In this document: positions 11,848 through 21,987 of the stretch, one piece after another
How the letters are laid out: every line of letters starts with the position of its first letter
Numbering within the stretch: position 1 is the first letter of the stretch
Assembly (NCBI GenBank): GCA_019828595.1
Contig: JAHQRK010000006.1
Coordinates: 2,294,001 to 2,358,000 of the forward strand
From: Aphanomyces cochlioides
Lineage: Eukaryota > Oomycota > Saprolegniomycetes > Saprolegniales > Verrucalvaceae
Length of the DNA: 64,000 nucleotides
Direction: 5' to 3'
Translations under genes and position numbers: made by a program
Notes under the pieces: model-generated
The model's database searches: none
What the model was told of the DNA's origin: nothing
Seen by the model: only the letters and a program-made list of their open reading frames with translations

Positions 11848-12984
11848 ATGATGAGCAACGAGACGATTATTTGCGCGACTGAAGGATGCAACAACGCTGG
11901 CAAGATGCCGTGCCCGTCATGCAAGAAGCTCGGAATTCCACCGTCCATCAGTAGCTTCTGCTCTCAAACTTGCTTCAAGACGTATTGGGTCCACCACAAG
12001 AGCCTCCACAAGATGTTTACTGCACCAGCCATCGAGGACAAGTTCAATGGCTTCAACTTTACCAGCGCTCTCCGACCTGGAACTATCTCACCAGTGAGAT
12101 CTGTTCCCGAGCATATCCAACGTCCTGAATATTGGCACAGTGGCGTACCAGTGAAAGAGCAGCAAGCTTACAAGATCGGCAAGATTGCAGTGTACACCGC
12201 GGAAGAGATTGAGGGAATTCGAAAAGTGTGCAAGCTAGGTCGCGAAATCTTGGACCTCGCGGGTCGAGCAATTCGCATTGGCATGACGACCGATGAGCTG
12301 GATGCGATTGTGCATGAGGCGTGCATCGAACGCGAATGCTATCCGTCTCCATTGAACTACTACAACTTCCCCAAATCGATCTGCACGTCAGTGAACGATG
12401 TCATTTGCCATGGCATTCCAGACAGTCGACCGATCCAAGACGGCGACATTTTGAACATCGACGTGTCCGTGTTCAAAGGTGGATTCCATGCCGATTTGAA
12501 CGAGACCTTCTTGGTTGGCAACGTTGACGACGAAGGTGTGCGCTTGGTCAAAGCAGCGTTCGATTCACTGGCAGCTGCTATGGCTGTGGTCAAGCCTGGC
12601 ACGATGTACCGCGACGTTGGAAGGGAAATCTCCAACGTCGCGACGGAACAAGGTTTTTCAGTCGTCAAATCGTTTGTGGGCCATGGCACAGGCAGCTTAT
12701 TCCACACGTTGCCAGATGTGCCACACTACGCTAAGAACAAAGCCGTGGGGATCATGAAACCTGGTCACATCTTCACGATTGAGCCCATGATCAACGTCGG
12801 GACATGGCGCGACGTTCGCTGGCCAGACGAGTGGACCACAGTCACAGCTGACGGCAAACGCTCGGCTCAATTCGAGCACATGATCCTCGTCACAGAGACA
12901 GGCTATGAGATTCTCACCGCGCGAGAGAACGAGCCCGTCATGACTTGGGACGTCACCAAGCTCCAGCGCCCCGTTGAAGAGTAA
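11848..12984 (+). CDS. Methionine aminopeptidase type 1, copy B
   Basis: Intronless, about 378 aa, a close paralogue of the upstream gene with the same N-terminal zinc module (CATEGCNNAG, CPSCKKLG, FCSQTCFKTYWVHHKSLH) and catalytic core. The ligand positions are kept ([30 protein letters not shown]), but the glycine-rich loop reads GHGTGSLFHTLPDVPHY where copy A has [17 protein letters not shown]. The start could be either ATG of the ATGATG pair (11848 or 11851). The C-terminal tails differ (VQRGL versus LQRPVEE). Divergence at third codon positions shows the duplication is not recent. Function as for copy A. Confidence 0.92.
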   Translation: MMSNETIICATEGCNNAGKMPCPSCKKLGIPPSISSFCSQTCFKTYWVHHKSLHKMFTAPAIEDKFNGFNFTSALRPGTISPVRSVPEHIQRPEYWHSGVPVKEQQAYKIGKIAVYTAEEIEGIRKVCKLGREILDLAGRAIRIGMTTDELDAIVHEACIERECYPSPLNYYNFPKSICTSVNDVICHGIPDSRPIQDGDILNIDVSVFKGGFHADLNETFLVGNVDDEGVRLVKAAFDSLAAAMAVVKPGTMYRDVGREISNVATEQGFSVVKSFVGHGTGSLFHTLPDVPHYAKNKAVGIMKPGHIFTIEPMINVGTWRDVRWPDEWTTVTADGKRSAQFEHMILVTETGYEILTARENEPVMTWDVTKLQRPVEE

Positions 12985-13084
12985 TTTTTGTTCAAGTTGG
13001 CGGGAGAGATTAATTTTAGCCAATCAAATCAACGAATTTTATTCTTTTGAATATTCATTAGTCGCATTTTGGCAGGAAAGCAGC

Positions 13085-15182
13085 ATGGGGATCTCCAACC
13101 TCCTGCCGCAGCTGAGATCTATCACAGAGGAGACGACTTTGCACAAGTTTAAGGGCAAAACGATTGCAGTGGATGGATATGTTTGGTGGCTTGCATTGAC
13201 TCGGCCCAGAATTGACACCCGTATAGGCTTCATCGAGGTGTGTACAGCTGCAGCCAAGAGTTGTGCCTTGGCCAAGACTCGGACAGGTTGGACAGCTTAC
13301 TCTGGAGACTATTGATGCAACTTCATCTTATGCGTAGATACGTCAATTACTTTATGGAGCGAGTTGACTTTCTTCTCAACTGTGGAATCCACCCGTACAT
13401 TGTGTTTGATGGAGGTCCGTTGCCCATGAAGAAAGCCACTGAAGATGAACGACGAGCGTACGTCTACAATTTGATGATGTAGCATGTAACGTATTGAGCA
13501 GGTCGCGAGAAAAACACCGCACAGCAGGCCTCGAGTTTTTGAAGAACAAGAACTACGACATGGCGAGGCAGTCGTTTGTCAAAGCTGTCGATGTGTCACC
13601 GTACATGGCATATCGGGTCATCCAGGTATGCATTCCTCATCGAAGTCCTCTATTCTGACCTACGCATTAGCGCTTGAAAATGAAGCAAGTCAAGTATGTG
13701 GTTGCTCCTTACGAAGCCGATGCCCAGATGGCTTACATGGTTCTCTCTGGTCTCGTAGATGCTGTCATCTCGGAGGACTCGGATTGCTTGCCATTTGGTT
13801 GTAAAAATGTACGCAGTCAACTTGGATTCATATCTCAACTTGAGCATGCAGGTATTGTTTAAGATGGACCATTACGGCGGAGTAGAAGCCATCGACATGG
13901 CTAATTTGGCCAAGAACAAACCGCTGTCCTTTGTTGGCTTCTCGGAAGATATGGTATGCCTCCATTGCCTTACAATGTCTAATCATTCATGCAGTTTCTC
14001 GATATGTGTATATTATCTGGTTGTGACTACGTTGCTTCGATACCTGGCATGGGTATAAAGAAGTCTCATGCTCTCGTCTTACGCTATGGAAACAGCCAAA
14101 AGGTAGTCATGTGTTTCCTACAACCATCCAACGTCTGAGCTCTTAAGGTCATTCGAGCTCTCCGCTTGGAAGGCAAGCTGAAGATTGCAAAGTCGTACGA
14201 GACACAAGTGGCTCAAGCACGATTGACATTTCGACACCAGCGAGTGTTCGATCCTATCACTAAAGTAAGCCTTGTCTATCCTATCCATTCGTCATATTTC
14301 TTCCAGACTTTGGTCCACGTCACACCTCTCGCTCCGTCAATGATCGACCAAGAGATGGACTTCTTGGGACCACTGATACCGAACGAGTTGGCTAAAGATA
14401 TTGCCGAGGGCATTATCGACCCAATGAGCCATGCTCCGTTTTCAAGTCACGCTCCAAAGTCTCCAGTGATGCTTCCATCCAATGCAACAAGCGCCGTCAA
14501 AGTCTCAGCAACGCCGATGAAAACCCCCGAGCCGACCAGCATATTCCAAACCCCAGAAGTGGAGAAGGAAAATGCATTCACACGACTCTTGCAAGCTGGT
14601 TCTCTCATGCCTCGCTCCTCGAGCAAGCGCAAACCACCCACGGTGCATCACAAAGGCATGACCAAGCGTCCAGCTCTCCAGCCTGTACCCGCAAGCTTGT
14701 CTGTAAGTCGCCTTGTGTGTATTGTGTATTTGTACGTCGTTGTGTGTTACGTGCATATTCTTGCGATTTTGAACTCCAAGTAGTCCAACTAATGCATGCC
14801 TATTGTTCCACAGAATCCTCCTGTAAACACACAACGCAGTCGATTCTTTGGCAATGCAACCGTCTCGTCAGCACACTCTAAAGCAGACGAAAGCTATCAG
14901 CCATCCAAAGCCTTTGAAAACTTGCAGCAATTTAAATCAAAAGCCAACGATGCTCTAAAGCTCACAAAAGATAACAACTGCCTGAAGCTCGAGAAAGACA
15001 ACGAAACCCTGAAGCAAGGAGCATCAAACCAATTAATGCCGCAGAGTAGGAAAGAAGAAAAACTCCAGCAGTCCAAGATCAGCGAGAACCTTCCACAGCT
15101 TGAGCCCATCGAAAGTCCCGTGGCGTCCAAGCCCACGACAGACACGTTTCCATTGTTTCAACGCTTTAGATTTAACGCTTAA
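13085..15182 (+). CDS. EXO1: Exonuclease 1 (FEN1/XPG family 5'-3' exonuclease)
   Basis: About ten short exons. EXO1 resects 5' ends in mismatch repair and double-strand break repair. The N-terminal nuclease block starts [16 protein letters not shown], then [18 protein letters not shown] across the first intron (13185-13225), [21 protein letters not shown] and ERRASREKHR. The I-block has [25 protein letters not shown], the metal site [17 protein letters not shown] and a helix-hairpin-helix. The C-terminal half (from about 14400) is low-complexity and lysine-rich, as expected for the partner-binding tail. The tail ends LFQRFRFNA, a weak PCNA-box-like sequence (inference). Its stop is 15 bp from the stop of the opposing RING gene. 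Confidence 0.88.
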
Positions 15183-15197
15183 CCCACACTAGAATTG

Positions 15198-16722
15198 TCA
15201 CTCGTCTTCGATGGCTAGCTTACAAATTGGACAAGCATTGTTGTCGTATATCCATCCTTGGACACAATCTACAATCTCATGTGAAGAAGAAAGCCCACGG
15301 TGAGTTCAACCGTAGTGGAAAATGTGAGCGCAAGGCAACGTTAACACATGATCATTGACTTTGAAGTCTTCCTGACAGACAATGCACCTACGAGGGAATT
15401 CAATTGTCAAGCAATGTACGTTTTAGTACATGGAGTTGTCCCCTCGTGGGGAAGTCTTCAACCGATGATTTGGCAGTCTTGAGATGACTTCAGGAGCTCG
15501 CTCTCGCCATCTCTCTCTCTTTACATCGCCCATTCGTTCACCCAGTTGAACCAGTTCCTACAATTAGATTGAGAGAATGCAACGGAGTGAGGGTGTACAT
15601 CATGGGACATCGTGTCTGGATTGACAAACATTGACGCCACGCGCTACGGATATTGTCATGAGCACAGTTTGCAAGATTGGCCTACGTTGGCTGCACTGCT
15701 GTCCCGCAAGGAACCATTGTTGATGGCTTCTCTGAGCAATTGTAGCTGCATGAGTCGGTCTTGACGGTTCTGGCACAAAGAATTATGCATGATCCAGTCG
15801 AGAGAAATAGTTACTCGAGCTTCTACCGCTTGGTCAATCATGGCTTGTTGTCGCCGTGCATTCTGGACTTCTTCCTCTTGCAATGCCAATGCCAAAGCTA
15901 AGGACGCTTCTTCGTTCGGATCACTGACAGTTGCAGAAGCTGAATTTCGAGACGCTTCTTGCGTTCCAGCGAGACTTCGAGTCGACAATGTTGATAAAGG
16001 GTCAGGCATGCCCAGCCGACGCCGAGCTGGAATTCCGTTTATAGAAAAACTTCTGGTTGAAGAATCCACTCGACCATTTCGTCGAGGTATAGCAATGCGG
16101 TCCAACGCTGATGGAATCGGACGGAACGTCGACGTTTCGCGATCACTTGATAAAACTCCAGGAGAATCGAGTTCACTCGATGGAGGTGATTGTGCACGAA
16201 CTGTGCGTGACCATTGACTAAATGACAACGTGTTGTTCTACTGCACAATTGGCATTGGATTTGAGCAATAACGTACATGAGCCGTGGAGTTTCTGGTGGG
16301 CGCGCTGTTGCCGATTTGTTGGCTATGGTCATCATGACGGCTGGTTGGACTTGTAAGGTCTATCGCCGTCGGAACCTAATGCAAACCTCAGGAACACTGC
16401 AGCCATAGTAGCGGCAACCTGAGTTACATTTTCAATGGCAGGAGCTGGAAGTGGTCGTGGAAGTGGTCGTTCCCAAAACTCAGTGTCATCATCGTCAGCT
16501 TCATCGCGAGAACTCCGTCGTTGTCGAGCTGTTGGGAATACACCAATATGACGAAGTCGAAGCTTGGTGTACTTGTTCTAACTCATCGTTCACACTGCAT
16601 TCTTCGCAACTTTGAGGACGTACCATCCAATACTCTTTTTCTTTCCTCTCATAGTTGACTTGTTTCTTCGCTTCTTCCAATTCCTGCTCCAATGCCTCGA
16701 TGCGTCTTCGGTACATCTCCAT
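15198..16722 (-). CDS. RING-H2 protein with coiled coil and UIM-like helix (probable E3 ubiquitin ligase)
   Basis: Roughly seven exons on the minus strand. The N-terminus is a coiled coil (YRRRIEALEQELEEAKKQ). The middle is Ser/Arg-rich and holds a ubiquitin-interacting-like helix EEASLALALALQEEE. After SLDWIMHNSLCQNR the C-terminal exons give a RING-H2: CIVCQEDF, LPCAHIFHYDCVQGW and NACPICKLAIEDE, spliced across a 43-nt intron within HY|DC. C and H spacing fits C3H2C3 E3 ligases. The UIM suggests it also recognises ubiquitin chains (inference). The start ATG is the first in the coiled-coil exon; one internal junction (near 16380-16450) is uncertain. Converges on EXO1. Confidence 0.72.
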
Positions 16723-17465
16723 GATTAGCTTTTTCCTGCAGTTGGACTTGTGGGAGAGCGCCAAAATTGCAATCAAAGCTTTGAATTTTCAGCCAATCAA
16801 ATGTCTCCAAAATACGAATTTCGAAGTTGATTGCTTACACCTTGTCATTCTGTCCAATTCAAACTTCGAAGTAATTTCCAGCCAATCAAATTGCTGCGTC
16901 AGACTCAAACTGTTCAAGGTCGAGATGGACACGATCGTCAAGGTCAGGCGAGCTACCGCGAGCTCAGGCTGAGGCTGCACAGTCTCACTGATACCCAGTC
17001 TATGATTCCGAAGCTTTAATTCCATGGCGACAATTGCGTGCGTTGCCTCTTAGCATCACAACGTTCCATTAACGCCATTGTTGCCAATGTCCAAGGTGGC
17101 GTGATGTACGGCGTAGGACACCTGCTGCATATTGAGATGTCCACGTGGCGAGTCGGCGAAGCGTGTCGAACTCGACTGCCTCTTGCAGGCTTTGTCTAGT
17201 TCAAGCGTATGGACATGGAGGTGGATTGTGTTGTTGACGGGGTGTAAACCGTTCAGAATCCATGGGCTTTGGGGAGTGCATGCTGTTGGTCGAAAGGATT
17301 CTGTTTTTGCGCCAGAGTGTTGGTGCCACCTAAAAATAATATTACCTTCTGGAAAAAGTATATAAATCGCAAGATATAAAATAAATATGGAAGAATCTGG
17401 GAGTGGGCAGAGAAAACAGAGACCAGCTCATTAAAAGGCATCATAACTGAAAAAGCCCCTTCGCG
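16723..17465. promoter_or_regulatory. Divergent promoter region with repeated CCAATCAAA boxes
   Basis: This 740-bp gap separates two divergently transcribed genes. CAGCCAATCAAA occurs at about 16791 and again at about 16879, each near an AT-rich run. No gene could be supported inside. The boxes match the recurrent intergenic motif described in the findings. Confidence 0.4.
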
Positions 17466-19760
17466 ATGAAGTTTGCTTTGACGACGAACGATACCTCGGT
17501 AAAGGTCGATGCGTGTGACTTCGACTTTGTCCGCGCGAATGCGACCGCCTTTTTGAATGTTGATGGCACTGCCTGTGTGTACACGTACACGGACTCGGAA
17601 GGGGATGTAGTCACGATTAAGAATCAAACAGATTTGGACGCCGCGATCACCTACATGCAGGAAGAAGGACTGGATACGTTGCAGATCTATGTAAAGACAG
17701 TTGAAGAACAAAGTGTGGCAGCAATCCCAGAACCAACCCCTGCACCAGCGTCTCCACAAGTGAATGCCCCAAGAGTGGCGGAAGAAAATACAATCCCCAA
17801 TGTTGTTCACTCCCGACGAGTGTGCGATGGATGCAACATCTATCCCATTGTCGGATTGCGCCACCGTTCCACGAAGAATAACACGATGGATTTCTGCACG
17901 TCCTGCGCAACCAAGCCCCAATGGCAATCGTATGGACCTTTTGAGCTGTTTGACTATGAGTTGCCCACCCACGACGGCGTTACTTGCGATGGCTGCAATA
18001 TGACCCCCCTTGAAGGAGTGCGCTACAAGTCGACTGTAGTGGATAACTTCGATCTCTGCGCTACCTGCGAAGCATCGGGCAAGTGGGCCGCCACTCATGA
18101 ACCATTCATCAAGTACACCAACCCCAAGAAGGTGACTCGCCCCGACAATGTCCACGAGAACATTATCTGCGACGGCTGCAATGTCCAACCGATTGTTGGC
18201 GCTCGTTTCAAGTCAGCCCTTGTAAAAAACTTTGATATTTGTGAAGCCTGTGAACGCACGGGCAAGTGGAACTTGAGTCATGGTCCTTTCCTGAAGATTT
18301 ACACTCGCCAACAAGCCCCTGTCGCGCTCTATGTGGCCACAAACCAAGAAGAGAATGTTCAAAGCCAGGAAGACTTTGCTTCGCGCGTCCACGGTCATCC
18401 TCCTCCCCCACCACCTTTCCACCCTGGTCATCACCACCCCCACCATCCTCCTCACCACCATCCTCACCCTCACCACCATCACGGCCATCATGGACATCAT
18501 CCTTTCCACCCTCCATTCCATCCTGGTCACCATCCTCATCACCATCATGGTCACCATGGTCATCACGGTGACCATGGAGCCTGGAAGAAGGAAAAATCTG
18601 AGTTTTGCAAGCAAAAGCGTGAATTCTGGAAGAAGCATACTGAAGAACAGAAGGCTCAGTGGAAGCAACGCCACGCTGCGAAGGAGCAATGGAAGCAAAA
18701 TAAGGAAGAGTGGAAGGCTCGCTGGAAGCAAGGCAAGGATGCATGGAAGGCCCACTGGAAGCAAGAATCTGCTGAGGAAGCCCAATTTCAACCTTGCGAT
18801 TTTTCTGAAGTCGTGGATGAAATGAAGGAACAAATCAAGCAACACCTGACCCCTGACCGCGTCGCCTCTGTCCAAGAAGCGATGAAGGCCTTCCTCCCAC
18901 CTGAAGTTTTCGAAGAAGTGAAGGCTTGCTCGGATGAATGGCTCAAGAGCGTCACTGAAGACGACAAGTTGACATCCAAGTTTGTCGCCGATGTGACGAT
19001 CCCAGATGGCACTGTTTGCTATCCCAACGAAAAGTTGACCAAGCAATGGCGCATCCAGAACAATGGGGAAGTTGCTTGGCCAGCCGGAACAACGGTTCAA
19101 ATGGTTGGTGGTGTTTCAATGGCTTCTGAGGATTCTGTTGCTGTTCCTTCGCTTGCCCCTGGCGCCGACTGTGTGGTGGAAGTTTCGATGGAAGCTCCAT
19201 CGACTGCCGGTCGCCATGTGAGCTTTTTCCGTCTGACCACCCCTGAAGGCAACCGCTTTGGCCATCGTTTCTGGGTCGATGTGGTGGTTGACTCGGAAAT
19301 GGCCCAAGTGGTTGACGCCAACTTTGTGGACAATTCCGACGTGGAAATTCCTCTAGCTACGTTGGTTGTCGAAGAAAAGCCTGCTACCGTCCTTGTGAAG
19401 GAAGAGGTCGCGATGGAAGACCTCAACGAAGCTGTGGTCCATATCAGTGTGGATGCCAAGCATGAAGAAGCCCCAAAGGAAGAGGTTGAAGAGGAAGAAT
19501 CCGAAGAGGACGACGCTGAAGAGGAACAAGCTCATGATGAAGAGTATGTGGCTTTGTCGAGTGTGTCGAGTATGTCGAGCGTTTCTGAAGACGATGCATT
19601 GGAAGCTGCAGCCGATGCGCTCGTAGAAGCTCAAGATGAATATGCCACTGAATTGAGCATGCTAAATGCGATGGGCTTCGACGACGAAGAACGTCTCCGT
19701 GGTTTGTTGGTCCAACATGATGGCAATTTGGAGAAAGTGTTGGAACAATTGCTGCAATAA
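17466..19760 (+). CDS. NBR1-like selective autophagy receptor (PB1, three ZZ, FW, UBA)
   Basis: Single exon, 764 aa. Domain order: a PB1-like region at about 2-80; three ZZ zinc fingers at about 118-160, 171-212 and 233-275, each CDGCN...C..C; a Pro/His-rich linker at about 308-370; a Trp/Lys-rich segment with KQ..W repeats at 370-435; the NBR1 four-tryptophan domain at about 505-610 (CYPNEKLTKQWRIQNNGEVA, GRHVSFFRLTTPEG); an acidic stretch; and a C-terminal UBA (LNAMGFDDEERLRGLL). NBR1-family proteins carry ubiquitinated cargo to ATG8 on autophagosomes. A possible LIR is EEYVAL in the acidic part. Three ZZ domains instead of the usual one and the long histidine tract are unusual. Confidence 0.9.
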   Translation: MKFALTTNDTSVKVDACDFDFVRANATAFLNVDGTACVYTYTDSEGDVVTIKNQTDLDAAITYMQEEGLDTLQIYVKTVEEQSVAAIPEPTPAPASPQVNAPRVAEENTIPNVVHSRRVCDGCNIYPIVGLRHRSTKNNTMDFCTSCATKPQWQSYGPFELFDYELPTHDGVTCDGCNMTPLEGVRYKSTVVDNFDLCATCEASGKWAATHEPFIKYTNPKKVTRPDNVHENIICDGCNVQPIVGARFKSALVKNFDICEACERTGKWNLSHGPFLKIYTRQQAPVALYVATNQEENVQSQEDFASRVHGHPPPPPPFHPGHHHPHHPPHHHPHPHHHHGHHGHHPFHPPFHPGHHPHHHHGHHGHHGDHGAWKKEKSEFCKQKREFWKKHTEEQKAQWKQRHAAKEQWKQNKEEWKARWKQGKDAWKAHWKQESAEEAQFQPCDFSEVVDEMKEQIKQHLTPDRVASVQEAMKAFLPPEVFEEVKACSDEWLKSVTEDDKLTSKFVADVTIPDGTVCYPNEKLTKQWRIQNNGEVAWPAGTTVQMVGGVSMASEDSVAVPSLAPGADCVVEVSMEAPSTAGRHVSFFRLTTPEGNRFGHRFWVDVVVDSEMAQVVDANFVDNSDVEIPLATLVVEEKPATVLVKEEVAMEDLNEAVVHISVDAKHEEAPKEEVEEEESEEDDAEEEQAHDEEYVALSSVSSMSSVSEDDALEAAADALVEAQDEYATELSMLNAMGFDDEERLRGLLVQHDGNLEKVLEQLLQ

Positions 19761-20025
19761 GCGTCTTGCGGTGCCTCTCTGCTTAGTATATATGAAACCA
19801 AATGTATGAATTGTTCTCTTTAAGTTTCCTTGTCTCCATTCAACTCTCATGGACAAGCGGCGCTCCTTGTCGTCCGAAGATCCAAAATGGAACCACACTC
19901 TATCTTGAGAATGATGACTTTGATGAAACTGTGTACGAACACGACCAATCAAACGTGTCCAGCGCACACGTGGTGGGCGCATTCTGTACCGCCACGTATG
20001 GAGGAGCTGGGAGAGATCTCGAAGC

Positions 20026-20033
20026 TATAAATA
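20026..20033 (+). promoter_or_regulatory. TATA-like box upstream of the Sec7 gene
   Basis: TATAAATA lies 59 bp before the ATG at 20092. The 330 bp between the NBR1-like gene and the Sec7 gene hold no gene. A CCAATCAAACG box sits at about 19946. Confidence 0.35.
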
Positions 20034-20091
20034 CTCAACTGGCTGCGACTTTGACAGGGCCTGTCAATTGCCCAAGCTGGTCTACGAGTTG

Positions 20092-21245
20092 ATGATGCAA
20101 GCTACCCAAGGCACGCAGCTACATCGTAGCGACAAGGGTCGACAAGCTGCCATGTCTTCGAAACAGAGGAAGCAAGTGTCATTGAAAGAGGTCGACGGGT
20201 TGCTTCTCCAAGGTAAATCGTTGCAAGGAGCAATGCGTCAGTGACGAATGACTCAGGCATTGCGAAGTTCAACAGAGATGCAAAGAACGGGATTCAATTT
20301 TGCATCGACAACCAGATTGTGCTGGAATGCCCAAAGAGTATTGCCAAGTTCATGTTCGACTACAACGCCAAGCTCGACAAGCACGAGGTTCACAGCGGCT
20401 TCGTCGAAGCGAGATTCTTACTTGGCATAGATCGGGCAATACTTGAGTCGATCGAGGAGGCAGGGCGATGATTTCTGCACCAGAGTCTTGTGTGAGTTTG
20501 CCTCTCTCTTGGATTTTAGCGACTTGGTCGTCGACGACGCAGTGCGAAAGTATGACAAGCCTTGCTTTGTTGTTGTAATGCCCGAGCAGGTTCCTCTCCT
20601 ACTTTCGCCTGCCCGGTGAAGCCCAGCAGATTGATCGCTTGTTGGGCTATTTCGCCACGCGGTAGTTGCCGCTCTTTTGCGCTTGAGCTTACCTCTAAAC
20701 CAGATACCACGAGACGAATCCGTCGCTGCTTCCATCGCGTGACGCTGCTCTCTTCATTGCATTTTCGATTCTCATGCTTCAGACTGTAAGACTGCATGGT
20801 ATCGCCAGTCCTGACTATCACGACGCTGTAGGATCTACACAACCCATCGATCCCTCCACAGAGGAAGATGTCGAAAGAAGCGTTCATTCGCGCAAACCAG
20901 GGAACAGGGGAGGACTTGCCGACCGATTTCCTGGGTACGACAGCATGATTGCACGTCCCTTATAGCGCTTTGACAGGAGCCATCTACGATCGCACGAAGA
21001 AAAGTCCATTTGCACTCTGGTACAACGTGCGCAAGACACGTGCATGCGATGAATGCAGCGCTCAACTGAGTGACCAAGACGTCAGCTACGCCGCTGTGGT
21101 CTCGGACGACATGGACTTTTGTGAAGTGATCGACTCGTGGTCTATTGTCAAGAGCGTGTCGCTGTGTGAAGCGTGTTGGGGTCGTCGCACGCATGTGCGA
21201 GAGGCGTCATTTGACTTTTGTGAAATTTTACCCGTCTTTGAATAA
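20092..21245 (+). CDS. Small Sec7-domain ARF guanine-nucleotide exchange factor
   Basis: Multi-exon, about 300 aa. Sec7 domains load ARF GTPases with GTP in vesicle budding. Visible in order: GIAKFNRDAKNGIQFCIDNQ (helix A-B), DDFCTRVLCEF, the catalytic motif FLSYFRLPGEAQQIDRLLGY with the glutamate finger in PGEA, then FSILMLQTDLHNPS, the second signature (usual LNTDLHNP), and KMSKEAFIRANQGTGEDLP. The C-terminus is short and cysteine-containing (CDECSAQL, SLCEACWGRR), perhaps a zinc-binding pair. There are no DCB/HUS or PH domains, so it is shorter than BIG/GBF or cytohesin types. The exon junction near 20390-20470 is uncertain. Confidence 0.8.
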
Positions 21246-21351
21246 TCAATCCGCCAATTCTGCATCTTATCGTTCGTGTCGAAATCGTCTGTTCGTTCTG
21301 CTGCATTGTGAGTGATGTTCCACCGAGTCTCTTCCAGCCAGTGCGTCGAGT

Positions 21352-21852
21352 ATGGCTCTCCTGTGCGGGCAAGACCTCATCGCGCATGCACAGCTTCGTG
21401 TGTTGCAGCCACGTCGAGTCAAGTTGTCAGAAGTAGCGCCAGGTCTCTTTCTCTCCGGCGGCGCATCTGCAAAGAATTTGCCACTGCTTCGCGAGCACAG
21501 CATCGCTGCAATTGTCAACGTCGGTGGTGGGAAACGCCACTTTGCCAATGAGATCGTGTACTTCAAGATTGGTCTTCTCGACAAAAGCGATGCCAATATC
21601 CTTCCACATTTACACAACGCCTGCGATTTCATCCACAACCAGCTCCAATCCAGCGCGAATGTTCTCGTTCATTGCATGGGTGGTTTTAGTCGCAGTCCGA
21701 CCGTGGTGGCTGCTTACTTGGTCAAATACCGCCAACTTTCAGTGGATGATGCCTTCACCGTTTGTCGCCTCGCGCATCCACGAGCGAATCCTCGACCCAA
21801 CTTCATCGCCCAGCTCCATGAGTTTCAAGCTCAGTGCACATCTCAAGGATAG
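21352..21852 (+). CDS. Dual-specificity protein phosphatase
   Basis: Intronless, 166 aa, essentially a bare DUSP domain. It removes phosphate from Tyr and Ser/Thr of protein substrates. The P-loop is VHCMGGFSRSPTVVAAYLV (HCxxGxxRS); the general-acid Asp is likely in LDKSDANILPHL. The N-terminal start VAPGLFLSGGASAKNLPLL is typical of atypical DUSPs. There is no kinase-interaction domain, so the substrate cannot be inferred. The MAP kinase gene 4.5 kb away is suggestive only of coincidence. Confidence 0.88.
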   Translation: MALLCGQDLIAHAQLRVLQPRRVKLSEVAPGLFLSGGASAKNLPLLREHSIAAIVNVGGGKRHFANEIVYFKIGLLDKSDANILPHLHNACDFIHNQLQSSANVLVHCMGGFSRSPTVVAAYLVKYRQLSVDDAFTVCRLAHPRANPRPNFIAQLHEFQAQCTSQG

Positions 21853-21887
21853 GAATACACGTGGCAGTCTCACAAGCAACCAAAGAC

Positions 21888-21953
21888 ACCCGGATAATGT
21901 GTTTCAACAAATTATCCGTAATTTTTCATTTCTATCCGGATTTATCCGGATAA
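21888..21953. promoter_or_regulatory. Cluster of ATCCGGATAA motifs before glucosidase II beta
   Basis: Within 66 bp there are CCGGATAAT, TTATCCGTAA, TATCCGGA and the full palindrome TTATCCGGATAA (21942-21953), the last 35 bp before the ATG. This is the densest copy of the dispersed intergenic motif. Confidence 0.5.
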
Positions 21954-21987
21954 TGATTTTGCAAGACAAAGTTTATTTTTGCGCTTC

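Noticed and set aside
18390..18575. CAY-rich tract as a microsatellite
   Set aside because: It is in frame inside the NBR1-like gene and encodes a mixed His/Pro/Gly/Phe sequence with varied codons, so it is coding low complexity rather than a simple repeat.
17253..19100. Two long minus-strand open frames (about 311 and 295 codons)
   Set aside because: Both are shadows of the NBR1-like gene; runs of Leu/Val/Met or His complement repeats reflect the sense repeats.
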